DNA of 64,000 nt from assembly GCA_035041965.1 (NCBI GenBank), contig JAPYMA010000235.1, positions 1 to 64,000 of the forward strand, read 5' to 3'. The number at the start of each line of letters is the position of its first letter. The first letter of the stretch is position 1. The position numbers were made by a program, and so were the translations under genes. Below, piece after piece: positions 23,673 through 47,954 of the stretch. Source of the DNA: Anisakis pegreffii (taxonomy: Eukaryota > Nematoda > Chromadorea > Rhabditida > Anisakidae). The notes under the pieces were generated by a model that saw nothing but the letters and a program-made list of their open reading frames with translations, was not told the DNA's origin and did not search any database.

Positions 23673-26600
23673 ATGACCGATCGAGCTGTTGATGAGTGTG
23701 AGACTAGCAAAGATTTTGAAGGTGAGTGATGTGTTAGCATCGAAATCAACGTGAAAATTGTTCTGAAAAATGAACGAAAAGTGCGATTTTGATGGGCGAT
23801 TTGTGGAAGTGCGTTTTGCCGTTTTCACATTTTTGATTTAGGTGATAAGGTTCAAAAGAATGGAATACTCAATAACGATACAAAATGCGTGTAATTGCAG
23901 ATGAGCAGTTGTCATCGAGGAAGAGTTTGCAGTGTACAATCGAATCGACAAATTCGGATAGTGGTGTTTTGCTAGAAGGTGCAATAAGCAGCGAAGTTGA
24001 GCTTTTTGCTTCGACTGAAAAAGAATCCGATCTTGATCTTTCAAGGATTCTCGATAATCTGAGTCCGATATCGGCGCAAGCAGACGATACGAATGGAAGT
24101 GTGCCTCAGTTTTATGAGATCAGAGAAGTTTGTGACGACAAAAGAAAACAACTTGAAGAAGAGGGATCGGATGAAGGAAGTGAAAACGAAGAGCCGAATC
24201 AATTTTCGGTTGCTAACGACCTGAATGAATGTAACAAAGAAAATTTCAATGAGAAACCTTATAGCAATAGTGCCACAACTCAGAGTCCATCCTTTTTGGA
24301 CATCTCCTCGCCAGGATGCGACAGACAGCCGAATTCCCTCAACCAAGCATCCATCACAAATGCGTCACTTCCGCTGATTTGCTCGATTCCATCCCTATCG
24401 AATCAGCCTTATTACTATGACACCTCTCAGTCATCAATGTCCCCGTATCAATTATGCTCCTCGCCAGCACACCCTTCATTAAGCACATTTCAAACACCAT
24501 CAATATCTCCAGATTCCAACGTTTCACAAGGTACTCAATAGTACTTCAATAATTTTTCATTTTTCAAATTTGCCAGTGAAATTTTGAACGTTTCACAAAA
24601 ACAAACGAACTTTTTGATAAGTGAATGAATTGGCTTGCAGCATCGCCTGGCCGTCAACAAAAGCAACAACCCGAAACTACTCAACCGGCACCAAGCAATG
24701 AGGAACGAATCAGCTTCCTAAGAGGTTCATTTCTGGAAGCCAATTTTATACGTTCCATTTGGTGGTCAACATGCGAAAAGTTGTAATGCATTGATGAGAT
24801 TTTGTGTAGCCTTTCAAACTTTTAACCACAATGAAATTTAACGTTCATCTTTCATAATTAAAGCAATTCAACATGATTAAAACATCCTTCTGCAGTTTCA
24901 CTACTTTAAATATTAAATTTCGAAACCCCTGTTACCATAAATCGCTGAACGGTTTATTAACACATAGTGTTGAAGCATGACTTATAGTGGGAAGTGTTCA
25001 TTTGAAGGTTTATCACAAGCGACCTTATGGCATTTCGTTCTCGACTGTCTATCGAAACCATCATATTATAACAGCGTTTGTGCTTGGGCATCGCATCCAT
25101 GGCAGTTTTGCATAACTCATACGAAGCGATTCACTGAGAAATGGGATGAGTACAACTGTAACCGTCAACCAGTTCGTTCTGTGTTCACACGTCCTTCTCG
25201 TTCATCCTTCACAAGGACTGACCTCTGTGCATGAATCACAGCCGTTCTTGAACACTTCTAAACCAATATGACTGCGAATGTCAATCTACGAACATATTCT
25301 TTCATTCAATTCAGTCCTCTATTTCAGGTATCATACGTCAAGGTGTCAAGAGCGCTGAAAAGTTTTGAGAGTACTCAGTTCGCAGGTTTCACATTATTGA
25401 GACGAGTTTCAGCGGCCCGGAACACGTTTCGTTTTTTACCGGACCACAACTCGCCGCACATTCCTCACATCCGGTGCGATCCTCAAGTGTCAGCTGCGCC
25501 CCCCTTCCAACAACAACAATCGTCATTTGCCACCATCAGTCCACTTTTTCCTGGTGCACCTCAATCAATCTACGATCCAACGTTCTTTCAAAATTATCCC
25601 TCTCCTTTTGGTACGGTCAAAACTTGTTAACCATCGCTGTTTAACATTTTCGAGGTTATTTTGCAGAAGTAACTTTGAGTTGTACTTTCAATTATCGTAT
25701 CGCAACCAGTTAATGATGAGTCGAAAACCTGAAATGAAATCCGACCATATTTCAGACTATTCGTCGAGAGTTCGTATGCCTATCCAACCCTCAACAGCGG
25801 AAACGTACCATCCCGTGATGCGGTCAAACCAATATCGCAGAACTAATCAGCGTTATTTTCCTTATTTCACTCAGGTCAAAATATTTCATTGAATTCATAA
25901 TACGAAAGGTGTTACTTTTACTCGTCGATAAGAGTTGTGCTTTTATCGTGTGCGAAGTCTTCAGGTAATATGCGACTTTGCGAAAAATTATAACAGACGC
26001 TAATAATTTTTCAGGGATTCGCCTCAAGTACGCCGATACGTGACAGTAATGGATTTGGACGAGACCTGTCGAATAGAGCAGTGCAGTGGAGTTATCAACC
26101 TCCATCTTCGTTCGCACCACCACCCTTCTCTTATGCGCCAACGTTGTGTCAGCAGAATCAGTGCGCTGATCAAGGTCAAATCAACGTTTTTGAACATAAC
26201 GCTTCATCCGTTCGGCCTTCGGACTCTCAGCCGATGCCATTTTATCAATCGTCTCAACAGGTTTCTTTCATTTATGATAACCTTGCAGCGATTCTTTAGC
26301 ATAATTACTTACTGCAGAGTGCCACTAAGGCGACTTCGCTAACGTGCTATCGTCCTCTCGTGCTATTTGCACATATTCGTCACTTAATTCTATCGTATAC
26401 CATACTCATGTTTATGATTTGATCATAAGTTGTTTAATCTGAATAAATATTGTCAAACATTCCAGTTCAATCTTATCAGGCAATTTAATGAGACGTATCC
26501 CAGTTCGAGAACATCTTATTCATAATTCATAATGATATTTGAAATTTTGCTCTCCACCCAATAATTTTCAAAATTTTCTCCCTAAAATTGTGAAATGATT

Positions 26601-26927
26601 GTTACAATAGATATTAAATCACATAAGTTGTTAAATCTTTCTAAGAACCGTTGCAATCATTTCTAGAGCAGTTATGCGTACGGAACACCGGCACCGAGGC
26701 TGGAAGCTGAATCTTCTGGCATGCGACAAGTATCATCAGGCTATGCTTCATTGGATAACCGATTCGATTCGATCAATTATGCCTCAAACGCCTCAAACGA
26801 TTCTGCCTTTTATGAAGAGTCACAATCTTCCTTCTGCAAACAAACTCAACAACAATGCACATCGATGCTCAGCAATACTGCTCAAGATAATGCTCAAACT
26901 GCAGCCACATCTCATCCCTTCCACTGA
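23673..26927 (+). CDS. Divergent ETS-domain transcription factor, 611 residues
   Basis: Eight exons join in phase: 23673-23721, 23901-24530, 24641-24724, 25008-25171, 25328-25610, 25756-25874, 26015-26260 and 26667-26927 (1836 bases with stop). Residues 1-250 are acidic and Ser/Pro/Gln-rich, typical of a transactivation region. From about residue 256 the ETS winged helix is visible: ATLWHFVLDCLSKP (helix 1), WASHPWQFCI (strands 1-2), FTEKWDEYNCNRQP (helix 2), then the recognition helix SYVKVSRALKSF and a final strand NTFRFLP. In typical ETS proteins the recognition helix has two invariant arginines in LSRALR. Here the first is kept (R317) and the second is lysine (K320), and the usual YYY is replaced by SFE. 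The wing is about five residues longer than usual. The C-terminal 270 residues are Pro/Gln/Ser/Tyr-rich and low in complexity. DNA specificity is therefore hard to predict, and I cannot place it in an ETS subfamily. Confidence 0.82.
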
Positions 26928-28667
26928 ATCTTTACGTTTTGCATTCATTTTTGTATGACTGGTCTTATATTGCCATATGTCATATTTTTTCGCATGTGCA
27001 GTGTTTTACAACTTGTTGATTTTCTATTCAATTCGGTCACGTTCGGCTCACAGCACTAGCGAATTTGCACTAAAAGAAGATGATAAAATTTTCGAATAGT
27101 GAAACCTTTGATTAAACTTAAAATGAGGCAATTGCACGAGCCATTTTTTGTCGCACTAAACTGAACTTGACCCCAGTATTAGAGGTCATCGAAGAACAAA
27201 ACCGTTTATTGTTATTCATGCGAAGTTTATGCTTACAGAGCTATTTATATGAGTACATTATTCATTGTCAAGTATTTAATGTTATTTATTTTTAATGTTA
27301 CTTATTATTTTCACTAGAATGTATTGTTGTTTCACGGAATATCTTGCGTCTATATGTATGTAAATTGGTGTTAATATTTGGAATATGCTAAATTTTGACG
27401 TAATCAATTGGTATGATGAGTGTTGTGTTCTCTTGCATTATTAATTCGATTTGAATTTTTTGTTCAGCTGATTGTATTGTTTATTTTGTGCATAATTTTT
27501 GTTGTCATACAGTTTTGTGCAACTACAGATCGGTCATTTTGTTGTGCCCCTTTTCCTTGTTATTTTCTTAGACCTCTAATCAATCGATGCTCTTTCAGTG
27601 ACTGCATTAGCAACGCAAGACGTAATCGATGAATCTTTCATTTCATTGATGCGCTTCGTCATCATAATTTTATATTTTCGTTATGTCCATGGAAACGAAT
27701 TGTACATTTTCCGTGTCATCAGTTGTTTTGTTTTTTTTTCAATTTGAGCATTAGTCGTGCAATTACTCAGCAATATTGTTTTTATTAATTGATGGGCCTG
27801 TCGAATAAAAACGATTTTCATTGAGTTTAGTTGCAGAACACTTCTTCGAAAGCAAACATAAACAGAATTGGCGAATGAAGGCTGATATTGTTTCAGGATG
27901 AACAGAATGCTATTCGTTGTGTCTCCTTTTAAGGAAGAAGTGATTCTTGCACTGAATTGATGGAAACAGCTTAACTCTTGAAAAGCTATAGATGAGACGG
28001 CGTTCTTTTTCTTGAGGCGTTAAGGCATAAACCGGCACTTCGGATATATTTCAAATAATTCGTCAACAGTAATGCTGCACTTCTTTTGCCATAAATTTGT
28101 CTTCGTATTAAATTACTGATCAAATTTGGCAAAACGAATTAGTTCACTTAAGGATAGCGATATCTGGATGATTGCACTGAATTAAAGCAACATCCTAAAA
28201 ACTAAGAACTCAAGGAGAGTGAGTGAAATGAACCATTGCTAACAAATTCACTCGATTTACGATTCATATGCTTTCTTGAATGTATATGCTTGTTGATAAA
28301 TCATGCACACGTACAATAACCATGAGATTGATGGGCGGGAACTAGCATGCCAAAAACTGAATAAGCATTCGAAAGAATTCTATCGTGTGAGAATCTCATT
28401 CAACCAGCGACCGACTATCAGTTATTTAACAGCGATCGTCGTTGTCAACCTGATGTTTCTATGATCGGATGCAGGGATGAGCTGATCGATCGACGCTCGG
28501 TGATACGATCACTTCATTCAAGCTGTATAAACTGAACGTGAAAACGTTAAGTGATATTGTTGGTACTACATAACTAATTGATTGCAATTGATTATTATTA
28601 TTATTTATTAATCGTGCTTCTGCTGTCACTCTTCACTCACATCAAATAAAAGCAGCTAGCTATCAAA
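26928..28667. other. ETS gene 3' region and intergenic sequence
   Basis: AT-rich with T-rich runs. No convincing exons were seen on either strand. Confidence 0.5.
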
Positions 28668-28706
28668 ATGTCAATACGCTCAACAAATTCGAGAACACCA
28701 AAGAAG
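28668..28706 (+). CDS. Possible first coding exon (MSIRSTNSRTPKK)
   Basis: An ATG in good A-rich context (ATCAAAATG) opens 13 basic codons that end at a GTTCGT donor in phase 0. It is the only start-exon candidate between the ETS gene and the adenylyl cyclase, so it may be the cyclase N-terminus. Its phase does not fit the best acceptors at 32842, so at least one more exon would be needed. It could also belong to no gene. Confidence 0.25.
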
Positions 28707-31700
28707 GTTCGTTAATATCGTGCGTTGTCAGTATTAAATTTAATTCTGTGCAGTATTTATTCATTCATACGTCACCGTGACGAAACGATAATTGTGCAAT
28801 AAAATCAATTCACATATGATATGAGTCTTGAATAATTGCTTCAAATTAAATTCAACGTACACCATAAATTTCTCGTATCCTTTTCACCTTCATCGTGGTG
28901 CCACTTGTCTCGTATCTAATGCAATTCGTATGGCAGTAATTCACCACGTTTGAAATAAATCAATTAATTACGATAAATTCTCATTCGTCCTTATATTGGT
29001 CAGTAGAATGAAGTAGAGTCTCTTATCTTCTTATGCTAACTGATCCATTGATTTTGCACTAATTTATCTGAATTCACAAAGTCGTAATTTCTTTTCAAAA
29101 TGCTTCGCCAGTAAAGAGACTCATTCTCGAAGATTTTTTCAAACTGAGTTTTCCCTCCTTTCAAATATCGATTCAACTCGACCTTATAGCAACGTATGTA
29201 TACTCATACAAAGTATGTATGCAAAAACAACAAAAAAAGATATACGCTTGATTCGTTACAATTCTCTACGCAATCATCTCAATTCCTCCAAATGTTCTAG
29301 TATCTTACAATTGGCTTGTCTTTGATCCATCTGAGCACAATTCACGTTACTTGATAGAACGCTGATGTCTGCATATAGGCAATCAGTCCGAAAGCAATCC
29401 ATATTCGAGTCAAATTCAGCACAAATATCATTTTGGAATGATTATTCAATCAATTCTTTCAATCGAAAGCAATCAATTTCAATCGAGTATGCAATTATTC
29501 AAATTATGATGAGCACCATTGCAGCGCTGATTGTATTTGTTGTATCAGTCCAAATATCGTCGAATTTTTTCGCAATGCATCTCTTTCGATAGTTCGTTAC
29601 CTCGTTCAGTGAGCGCTGACAATGAAGGAATTCTGCAAAGCAGCAGCATCTCACCTATCACACAGCAACACCCAATAAACTCTTGAAGAATGTATCAATT
29701 CGATATGACATCTCTGATTAAGTGGTTAAATATAAATAGAATGAACATTTCTATTTTCAAACACATCGCTCGATGAATTTATTTGTTCCTTACAATTAGC
29801 TTAAGAGTACAGTGCAAAGTATCAGTGTAGTGAAGTAGGAATGCTTATCGTGTCATGATTACTTCAGTAAACACATTACTGTGATAAACATTTTCGACTG
29901 CTATGTTTTCATCGGAATATTTGTAAGTTAATAATGTCGTCATTATTATTATTATCATTGTTATTATTGTTGTTATTGTTATTAATTATTTATTATTATT
30001 ATTATTATTATCAACGTTATTAATGATGTTATTATTAGTGATAATATTATTATTGTTGTTCTCATGATTACATATTAGTATCAGTATGAATATCAGGAGT
30101 ATGCTTATTATTGGACGCAAACTATCAATGCAAATTATAATTGCTTTGCGTACGATATTGTAATACATTCTGTTTCACTCTGACTTATTCCCTTATATCA
30201 ATTATCACGGAATGAACTGCTTACATAATTGGCTTCTGAACTGACTTTTTGAGAAGTGATTTTACAGCTGCAATTTTTGAGTTATTTGCTTGAGAGATTG
30301 TAGATTCAGTTTTGGGATAGTGGAGCTGCGTTTAAGAACTGTCAGATTAAGGTGTGCTTCTCGGGAGATTCAACGTTTACAATTTGGTGGTGCACAGCGA
30401 TCGTATTTCTAATTACTGATAATAATTGGCAAGTATCAATGGCTGAAGGAATGTAAAGAAATAAACTTTGTTGCTGAGATGTTTCTGCACTGACTCATAG
30501 TAAGATCGAAGTTACGATTGACTCTGGACAAGCAGCTTGCGACTAGTCAATACAGGTAGTGCGAATAGTGGCAAGGTGAATGATCAACAGTTTTTGCAGC
30601 TCTAAGCCGTCTGTGATGAATTGAAGGTGAATGAAGTCATGCAAATCATTCATTACGCTTCATTTGATATAGCAACACGTTTCTAACAATAAGGAAATAT
30701 TTGCATGTATGTACTGATGTGCAATCGTTTTTGCATACATACAACATTCCACGCAGATAGTTGCTTTCAGCTATTTGATAGTTTGCTGCTGGAAATCTTG
30801 GGCAGTAGGAAATATGGCGGAATTTAATTTCAGAAATTATTTCAGGAACTTTGAAAGGAATGATTGATGAGGAAAATTCGATAAAGTATTTCAAATGCAT
30901 TGTTGATAAGTATAGACATTTTCAGATGACAAGCAATCAGAAGTAATATTGAAGTTGTTATTGTTAACATACACCGACTGCCAATCAATCGTACAGTGAG
31001 CAAATGTCAGTGTGCCATGAACAAAACTTTGCGAGTGAATTTTTGTATTTGTACGAAAATCAAATTCGAATGCAAACTTAAATTGAGCACAATAATTGTT
31101 GAATACACAGACAACGGCGTGTTGTTTGGGCAAGAAAAATGTTGGTGTGTTACGAAACGTCATACAAATAGATGAAAAAAACAAGTACTAGACTGAACAT
31201 AGCAAGCACTGGATGATTAACGTTTGTTATGGCTGGCTCGTATTATTCTGAATTAAGGTTGGATCGGTTACGATCAGGTTAGGAAGGGGGAGGCAACAGC
31301 AAGAGAAAACCAACTGCAAAGAATTTGATTCAGGTGAATAATACCAATACTAATCGCTGACTTACGGCAACAGTCGTAAGTCTGGCTATAGGTATGAATC
31401 ACTGCTCCTCAACATTCACATTTCTGCTGTAATCATTAATAAGCGCATCTTATCAGGAACTGCTCAATAACAATACCTTTACGCAGTTGAAAATCAGTTC
31501 GAACGATTTGTTCGTAAAATTAATCATTATTTTCCACCGTAATCCTTTTTCAGTGAAAATCACAAACAAAATTGTGTCAAAACTGAGACTTGCCTTAAAT
31601 ATTTGATGGATGCTGTTCAGTGAGTCGAAGCTACTAGAAAACGATAGAAGTTCGATTATGAATCCTCTCGTACATTTGATTTTGCTTGAAAGCAAAACGA

Positions 31701-32841
31701 CAAATTCCCTGAATTGGATCAAAAATGCTCATAAGTCGAGCAACGCTCGTAAACTGAAGCAAATTTCTATCAAAAATTAAAATCGCAACTCAAAATATTC
31801 ACAAGTCGAAACATCACTCAAAACCGAATTAAACGCATTGGAAGAGGACAGTTTTTGCGTTTTGAGATACTTTTCGATCGCAGAAATGGGTCATTGTATG
31901 TTCGCTCTGTTCCTGATTCTGAATAAAACGAAAGACTATCAACACCATTCAGTGATATTGTGATGTACTGTTTTTTAAATCCTCATTGTGGATTTGATTT
32001 AAAAAGTTGTGCGTGGGTGTTCCTTTTGTTTCGTTTTCAGTTCACGCAAACGAATGAATGATGCCGTTTATGTGAGATGCATTATTTCGAAAACTCTCAT
32101 CAGATTCCTACTTGTCAGACACGTTTGACTGTTCCAGAAACGTTTTCTTTCTAGAAGTGTCTATTCGAGAATGCCCTTTAATCATCTGACGTTCCATGCA
32201 TAAATTATAGTATAATATCTTATTTTCCCTTTTCACACATTGCAACTAACCCAACAAATTCAATTTGAAAACTTCTCAATCAATTTTCTTTTAATTAATC
32301 TCAGAAGTCAGCCTGCACAATACAATACATCGAAAATCACTAATTGTCTATCGGTTTATTCAGTTGTATCAGTACACTCTTGCGTTTTTAGCATCTCTAT
32401 GTGTTTAGTTGAAAATGAGCACCGCTCCATTTAAGAAGGAGACTCGACTTTCGTATGAGTACTTTCGTGTCGTATGAAGCCATTCTAAGAATCTGTTTCT
32501 GAAATTATCTAGCAAAAAATCTTCATGCGAGACGCACAAAGCGTTAGATTTGAATCAAAAGCATTTGAACTCTCTTATCACCAACAACGAAAATTAATTT
32601 TTCAAGTAACACACAAAATTCTCAGTGAATTTTGACTTGAAGTCTAATTTGTAGAATAACATTTTTTTTTCATCGGTAATGCGCAAAATTTTTCATATTT
32701 ATTTCGCAAGATGCTTTTTTGAAATTGTTTTGTCAAGAGCGAGATAGCAGAAGGAGGAATGGGTCAATAGCTTCATTGGGAGATAGCTTTTCTGCGGGGA
32801 ATTTCATTTTCACGTTCAAAATGGTAGCAGTCAATTAGCAG
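28707..32841. other. Long intergenic or intronic stretch
   Basis: If the exon at 28668 belongs to the cyclase gene this is intron; otherwise it is intergenic. It contains an ATT-type simple repeat near 30,000 and a small perfect hairpin (GACTTACG/CGTAAGTC) near 31,361. No coding exon was recognised. Confidence 0.4.
29938..30060. repeat. Degenerate (ATT)n simple repeat
   Basis: A run of TTA/ATT trinucleotides interrupted by G and C. Read on the minus strand it gives a poly-Asn frame that is not a gene. Confidence 0.85.
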
Positions 32842-32931
32842 TGACGCTTACTGAGAATCAGATCATTCCATCTTCGGATACGGGAGGTGCATCGATTTGC
32901 ATGATTGATAACGAAAGACGGGTGATAAGAG
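32842..32931 (+). CDS. Probable upstream exon of the adenylyl cyclase
   Basis: An open stretch containing VTLTENQIIPSSDTGGASIC and ending VIR at a GTTTAT donor in phase 1. That phase joins exactly to the cyclase exon at 37690, which needs one incoming base. The sequence is hydrophilic, as expected for the variable cytoplasmic N-terminus of a membrane adenylyl cyclase. The 5' limit is not fixed: several weak AG acceptors lie between 32783 and 32842. The intron that follows would be about 4.8 kb. Confidence 0.45.
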
Positions 32932-35900
32932 GTTTATCATTGAAATATCGAAAATTGTCTTATCAGCGCAATCACTACGTGAATTCAACGATGAAGTTGT
33001 GTGCATTAAGACAAGATCACTTTCAGTTGCTGCCAAATACGACTTCAAAGTAAATTAATGTTAAATTGAGTTGTATGGCATTGAGCGCTTCATTTTTTGT
33101 TACATCGTAAGTGAAAACGATTGATTCGCTTTTTCGGATATTTGATTTTTTTAATGCGACTTTACGACTTTGGACTAACTTGATTTGTCAATAACAAAAA
33201 AACCAAAAGTTGTTGGTTCGGCTATGAGAACGTTTTCAGTTCAGTCGTAATCTTGGATTGTTCTATTCAACGATGCTCGGTTTTGTCCTCGATGGGAAAG
33301 CAAAAAAGAAAACGAACAAAAAAGAACAATGCTTTGGAACGATTGATTCATTTCTTCGAGTCCGATTGAATTTTTCGATATTGTGTGATTTTTTTGGTAG
33401 CACATTGATGCTGATAAAATTAATGGTGAATGCATAGTCGGATGAAGAATGATGATCTGTAATATATCGAATGCAGTCTTCGCAGCTGGAAAATGCTTAT
33501 TTATTCTCTTCAGTTGAGTCGTAACGCAAAGCATCGACGTTGTTATTACAATATCGATGATGATTTATGCCAGCAAAGAATGCGGAGCCATTGCTTTCTG
33601 TTCAAGAAGAACAAGGAAAGCCGTCTCTATCGGCTTGTACTCACTTCTTTATGACATTCTCGATCTTACTGATAACCGATTCCTGTCAAGAAAATTGATA
33701 ACCTATAACCTATTCTTACTGATAACCGATTCATATCGAGAAAACTCATGCAAAACCGAGAAATATCATTTTTGTTCCTATATTTAACAACTGGAATAGA
33801 GTTTGTTACCTCTGTCACGCTTGGTGAATGTATGATGACTGCTTGCTGCTGTTACCAATTATAACACTCCTTTTGCTTAATATAGAACGCATGCAAAGAT
33901 TCCTATGTAAACAACAGATGAACAACTATGGGGCAATGTTGAACGCAAGCAAATATGAATGCCAGCAGATCGAGAAAGCGTTCGGGAATCAATCCCATTA
34001 ATGTGTGTTGAACAGCTTATGCATGAATTAGTTATGTCCAAAAGTTCTTTCACATCATACCTAGATTAACGTCCAGTAAGTATTTAATCGCAGCCATGTA
34101 CACTTTTTTCATCTTATTCATCATTCAGTCAGGCTACGTTTGATATTGAGAGCAGCTAGTTGAGTGGTTGTGTTCGGTTGGCCTACCAGCGGGGTGGCGT
34201 CAATTAAAGCTTGAACAATGTGAACGGAAACGCATTGTGGCCACGAACTTGACAAATGTTGCTGGTCACATTTGACGCATATCAGTGAAAAAGTGACGAC
34301 TCGTTTTTAATTTCCTCATCCATTTTACCGAGTCACTTTTTCACTGTATGCGTCAAATGAGGCCAGCAACGTTTGTAACGTTGATGGCGACAATGCGTTT
34401 CCGTTGACATTATTTAAGCATTAATTGATGCCACCCCGCTGGCCAGGCGGGCACGCCAACTGAACATAACCACTTAATTAGTCACCGTAAACACTTGGCA
34501 TAAGTAAACCTAGCCGAATACCAATCCGCTGAATATTCGTAACTCTAATGAACATCATTCATTTTATATTCCAAAAAAAATTGCCGTATTCCTCGGAAAA
34601 CGGATACTTCAGAAAGGACTCTCTAAAACACGATCATAAGCATGAGCAAATACGGACTTTCAGTTATTCCTCTTCAAATCTTCATCCATAATTTCTCTTT
34701 AAAAAAATATCGTTGCATTTTGACTGTTTTGAACTGAGATCAGTTCACGCAGCACTTCTAAACGCTGAAGCAGTCAGTTATCGATCACTGAAAGCATCGA
34801 TCGCATGAAAATATGATTTGAGGTATGCAAGTGTGGCGTGTGAGTGTGCACAAATCTATAAATAGCTAATCAAGTGGTATTTATTTATTCATTGAGTGAG
34901 CAGTGCTACTGAGCATATATTCGACGTACAAACATACAACAATGAACAAACAAAATTTTTAGGTGACAAACGAACGAAACGATTTCATTTCATACAGGTG
35001 ACAGCTGAACAAAGATATCTGTCAGAAGCGACTTTGAAAATGTTATAAGGGATTGTGACAGTTTCCATTCATCGCTTCACTGTTTTGGCAGTTGTCATGT
35101 GTCCAAAATTAATGCTGCTAATTGATTCAGATATATATCAACGAATTGATTGATTAATATTATTAGTGTTGTGTGTTATCTATAATTCATGATTAATGAA
35201 GGCTAAAAATACATCTCGAATGTGAATGCACCGAATTGAATTTTGCGTTTCAAATATGAACAGATTGTGTGTGAGTTTCAGTAGAATTTTATAATATTCA
35301 CTTCAGTGCGATCGCACATGTGCTGTTCTTATCAACGTTATGACGAAAGATAAATTATTAACTGCTATGTCTATTCCCATCGCAAATTTGATCTTCATTC
35401 TCAAAATTTTTGCTCCTCTTTCCTCCAGAATCTTCCGCTCAAAAACGCTACTGATCTATTTTCTTGGCAAATTAATCATATGCCAACATCAACTTCTTCA
35501 TTGAAACGTTCTCTGAGCATAATTATTAGCAGAACTACTCAGAACTCTTACATTAATTGTCTAATTGAAATTATTGATGACGAGAAAAAATGAAATTTGT
35601 TGATGTACGATGTGTGAGGACTGATAATAACTGCTCTATTCGAGGTTCTATTGAAAACCAGATTAAAGAAAATGGTTTATGAGTGATCTTCAGTGAGTTC
35701 AGGGAATTTTATGTTTTAAACCATATTTTTCCTTCTAAAGTTAAGCCGAAAAGCCAACGAAACCGGATATAATGAGCTATAAGAGTTAGTATAAAAGTTA
35801 TTGAAAGATTTTATTGTTCACGTCAAATCTGTGACATGTAACGTAAATCATAGCGAATATAAAAAATATAATCGGTGATGTTGTTGCGCGGTGTTATTAG

Positions 35901-37689
35901 GCGATAATAACTGCGTTCTTTGATGTTTTATTAAGGGATCATCGCATTGAGTACTCTTTATCGAGTTGCCAACTGCTAATGCCAGATGGAGTCAACTAAA
36001 CTTTAGACGATAAAATAGAATAGTTTACGAGTGGTTTTGATTTTTAATGAGCTTGGCCAATTTTATGTTCCAAAACGTACTTTTACTCTTATAAACTTGA
36101 AAGCCGGCGAGATGGAAGGAAGAAATGAATCGTTGGATGCAGATGAACAGAGCGTTATACATGCATTCCATCGTACAAAAAGACTGGCCCGTAAATAGCC
36201 TCGAGGGAATGATTTATTCATTGATGAAGTTGAACGAACTGATTTAGTATTTATGAAGATGATAGACACAACAATATCCAATGAATAAACCTATTCCGAC
36301 TATAAGAATAAACCTTAACAAAACGCTAACATTTTCTATTCAACTGCTCAAATTCTAAAGCAAAATCGATCTTTTCTCATCCACATCCATCAGAAATCAA
36401 TCAGAAAAATCAGTATCGGTTTAGATGAATGATGAATATTTTCTGAGATTTCGAAACTTCTAAAGAATAATAATGGAAAAGTTCGTGAAGAAAAATGATT
36501 AATAGGTGCAGTAAATGTGCGCCAAACCTGAACGTTTCTATGAGAATCCATTGGTTGTTGTTTTTGAAGAATTTTTCAAATTACTTCACTACCGCATTTC
36601 ACTTGAGTTGTTGATGATCCCGGCAGAGATGCTTTACGTATCTCTAGGCAACCACATAAAGTCGATGTTATTGTTTGACTGATATTCACCAAATGAATAA
36701 AAGCATTTCCGTTTGTATATCGCGAAAAAATCATTTGTTCATTACTCCAATCACTTCTGTGCGAAAGAAAATTTGCGATGAACATTTATGTTATTTCAGT
36801 TGTCAGTTATGACAAATGGCAAGGACGGTAGCGCCACGGAACCTTTGGCCGGATCTCGATTCGGTGAATAACTTTTCAGATTTCAAAATTGTTGTATTGG
36901 TGAAGGATTATCATCTGCGATTGCAAGATTTCTAGCAGATTTCGCACTATCGAAAAATTAATCCAAATGGAATTTGGACCTAGTCTTCGGGTTTCCCACC
37001 CAACTCCACGTGAATACTACCATTCATTCTAACCAGCAACTGAAGAAAATTAATTTTCGTTTTCTCTCGGACTTCATCAAACTCAAACTGAATACTTTCC
37101 TCGCAGCTGGACTGAGTGAATCTTCGATTGTTCGATAACGGGAAAAATTTGCTTTCTTTAGGCAATTTCAGTTTTTGGCTGTTGAAAATACAAAAATTTA
37201 TTGAATCACTTCAAAATTCCTCACTTTAGAAACATGTCACATTAGTGATGGTGACCGATCGAAGTTCGGTCGATAAAATCCGACGAATTTCAGTCAAAAT
37301 TCTGAGATTCGGATTCCAACCAAAGAATTTTGAAATTCGGCCACTTTTGAGTGAAAGTATCCTCGAAAACAACTGAAATTTAGAATATCGCTCACCACCA
37401 ACTAAGACATATTGCTTACCAATAGACTGAAGAAGATTTTTGGTACGATGAAATTATTGAATCGGATATACTTTCAGCCATTTTCATCGATAAATTCATT
37501 GATACGCACTTCGAATTCACTGTAAATTTGGGGACGTCGCATTTGGGTTATGAATCAACTTGTGAACTAGCAGTACGGTCTTGATCGACTGATCGATTCT
37601 TCCCATTTTCAGTTCAAAATCAAAAAACGGCCAATAATGAAGTGTGAAGTTTTTTGTGTGATTGTTATTCAATGATGACGTGTTTACAG
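32932..37689. other. Long intron (or intergenic) before the cyclase body
   Basis: Apart from the foldback element at 34156-34481 and a short direct repeat of ACTGATAACCGATTC at about 33668 and 33718, no structure was seen. Open frames on both strands here lack splice partners and family motifs. Confidence 0.4.
34156..34481. mobile_element. Foldback (palindromic) MITE-like element
   Basis: The left half folds onto the right half over most of its length. The outer ends CTAGTTGAGTGGTTGTGTTC (34156 on) match, in reverse complement, the right end CTAATTAAGTGGTTATGTTC. The arms share AGCGGGGTGGC, ACGGAAACGCATTGT and GTGAAAAAGTGAC around a centre near 34,318. It carries no open reading frame. I see no clear target-site duplication. 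Its 326-base size and near-complete palindromy fit a non-autonomous foldback element. Confidence 0.85.

Positions 37690-47954
<10,265 letters not shown>

Noticed and set aside
29986..30168. Minus-strand Asn-rich frame
   Set aside because: Product of the ATT simple repeat; no splice sites or start context.
31361..31384. Perfect 8-bp hairpin GACTTACG/CGTAAGTC
   Set aside because: Too short to be notable in 64 kb of AT-rich DNA.
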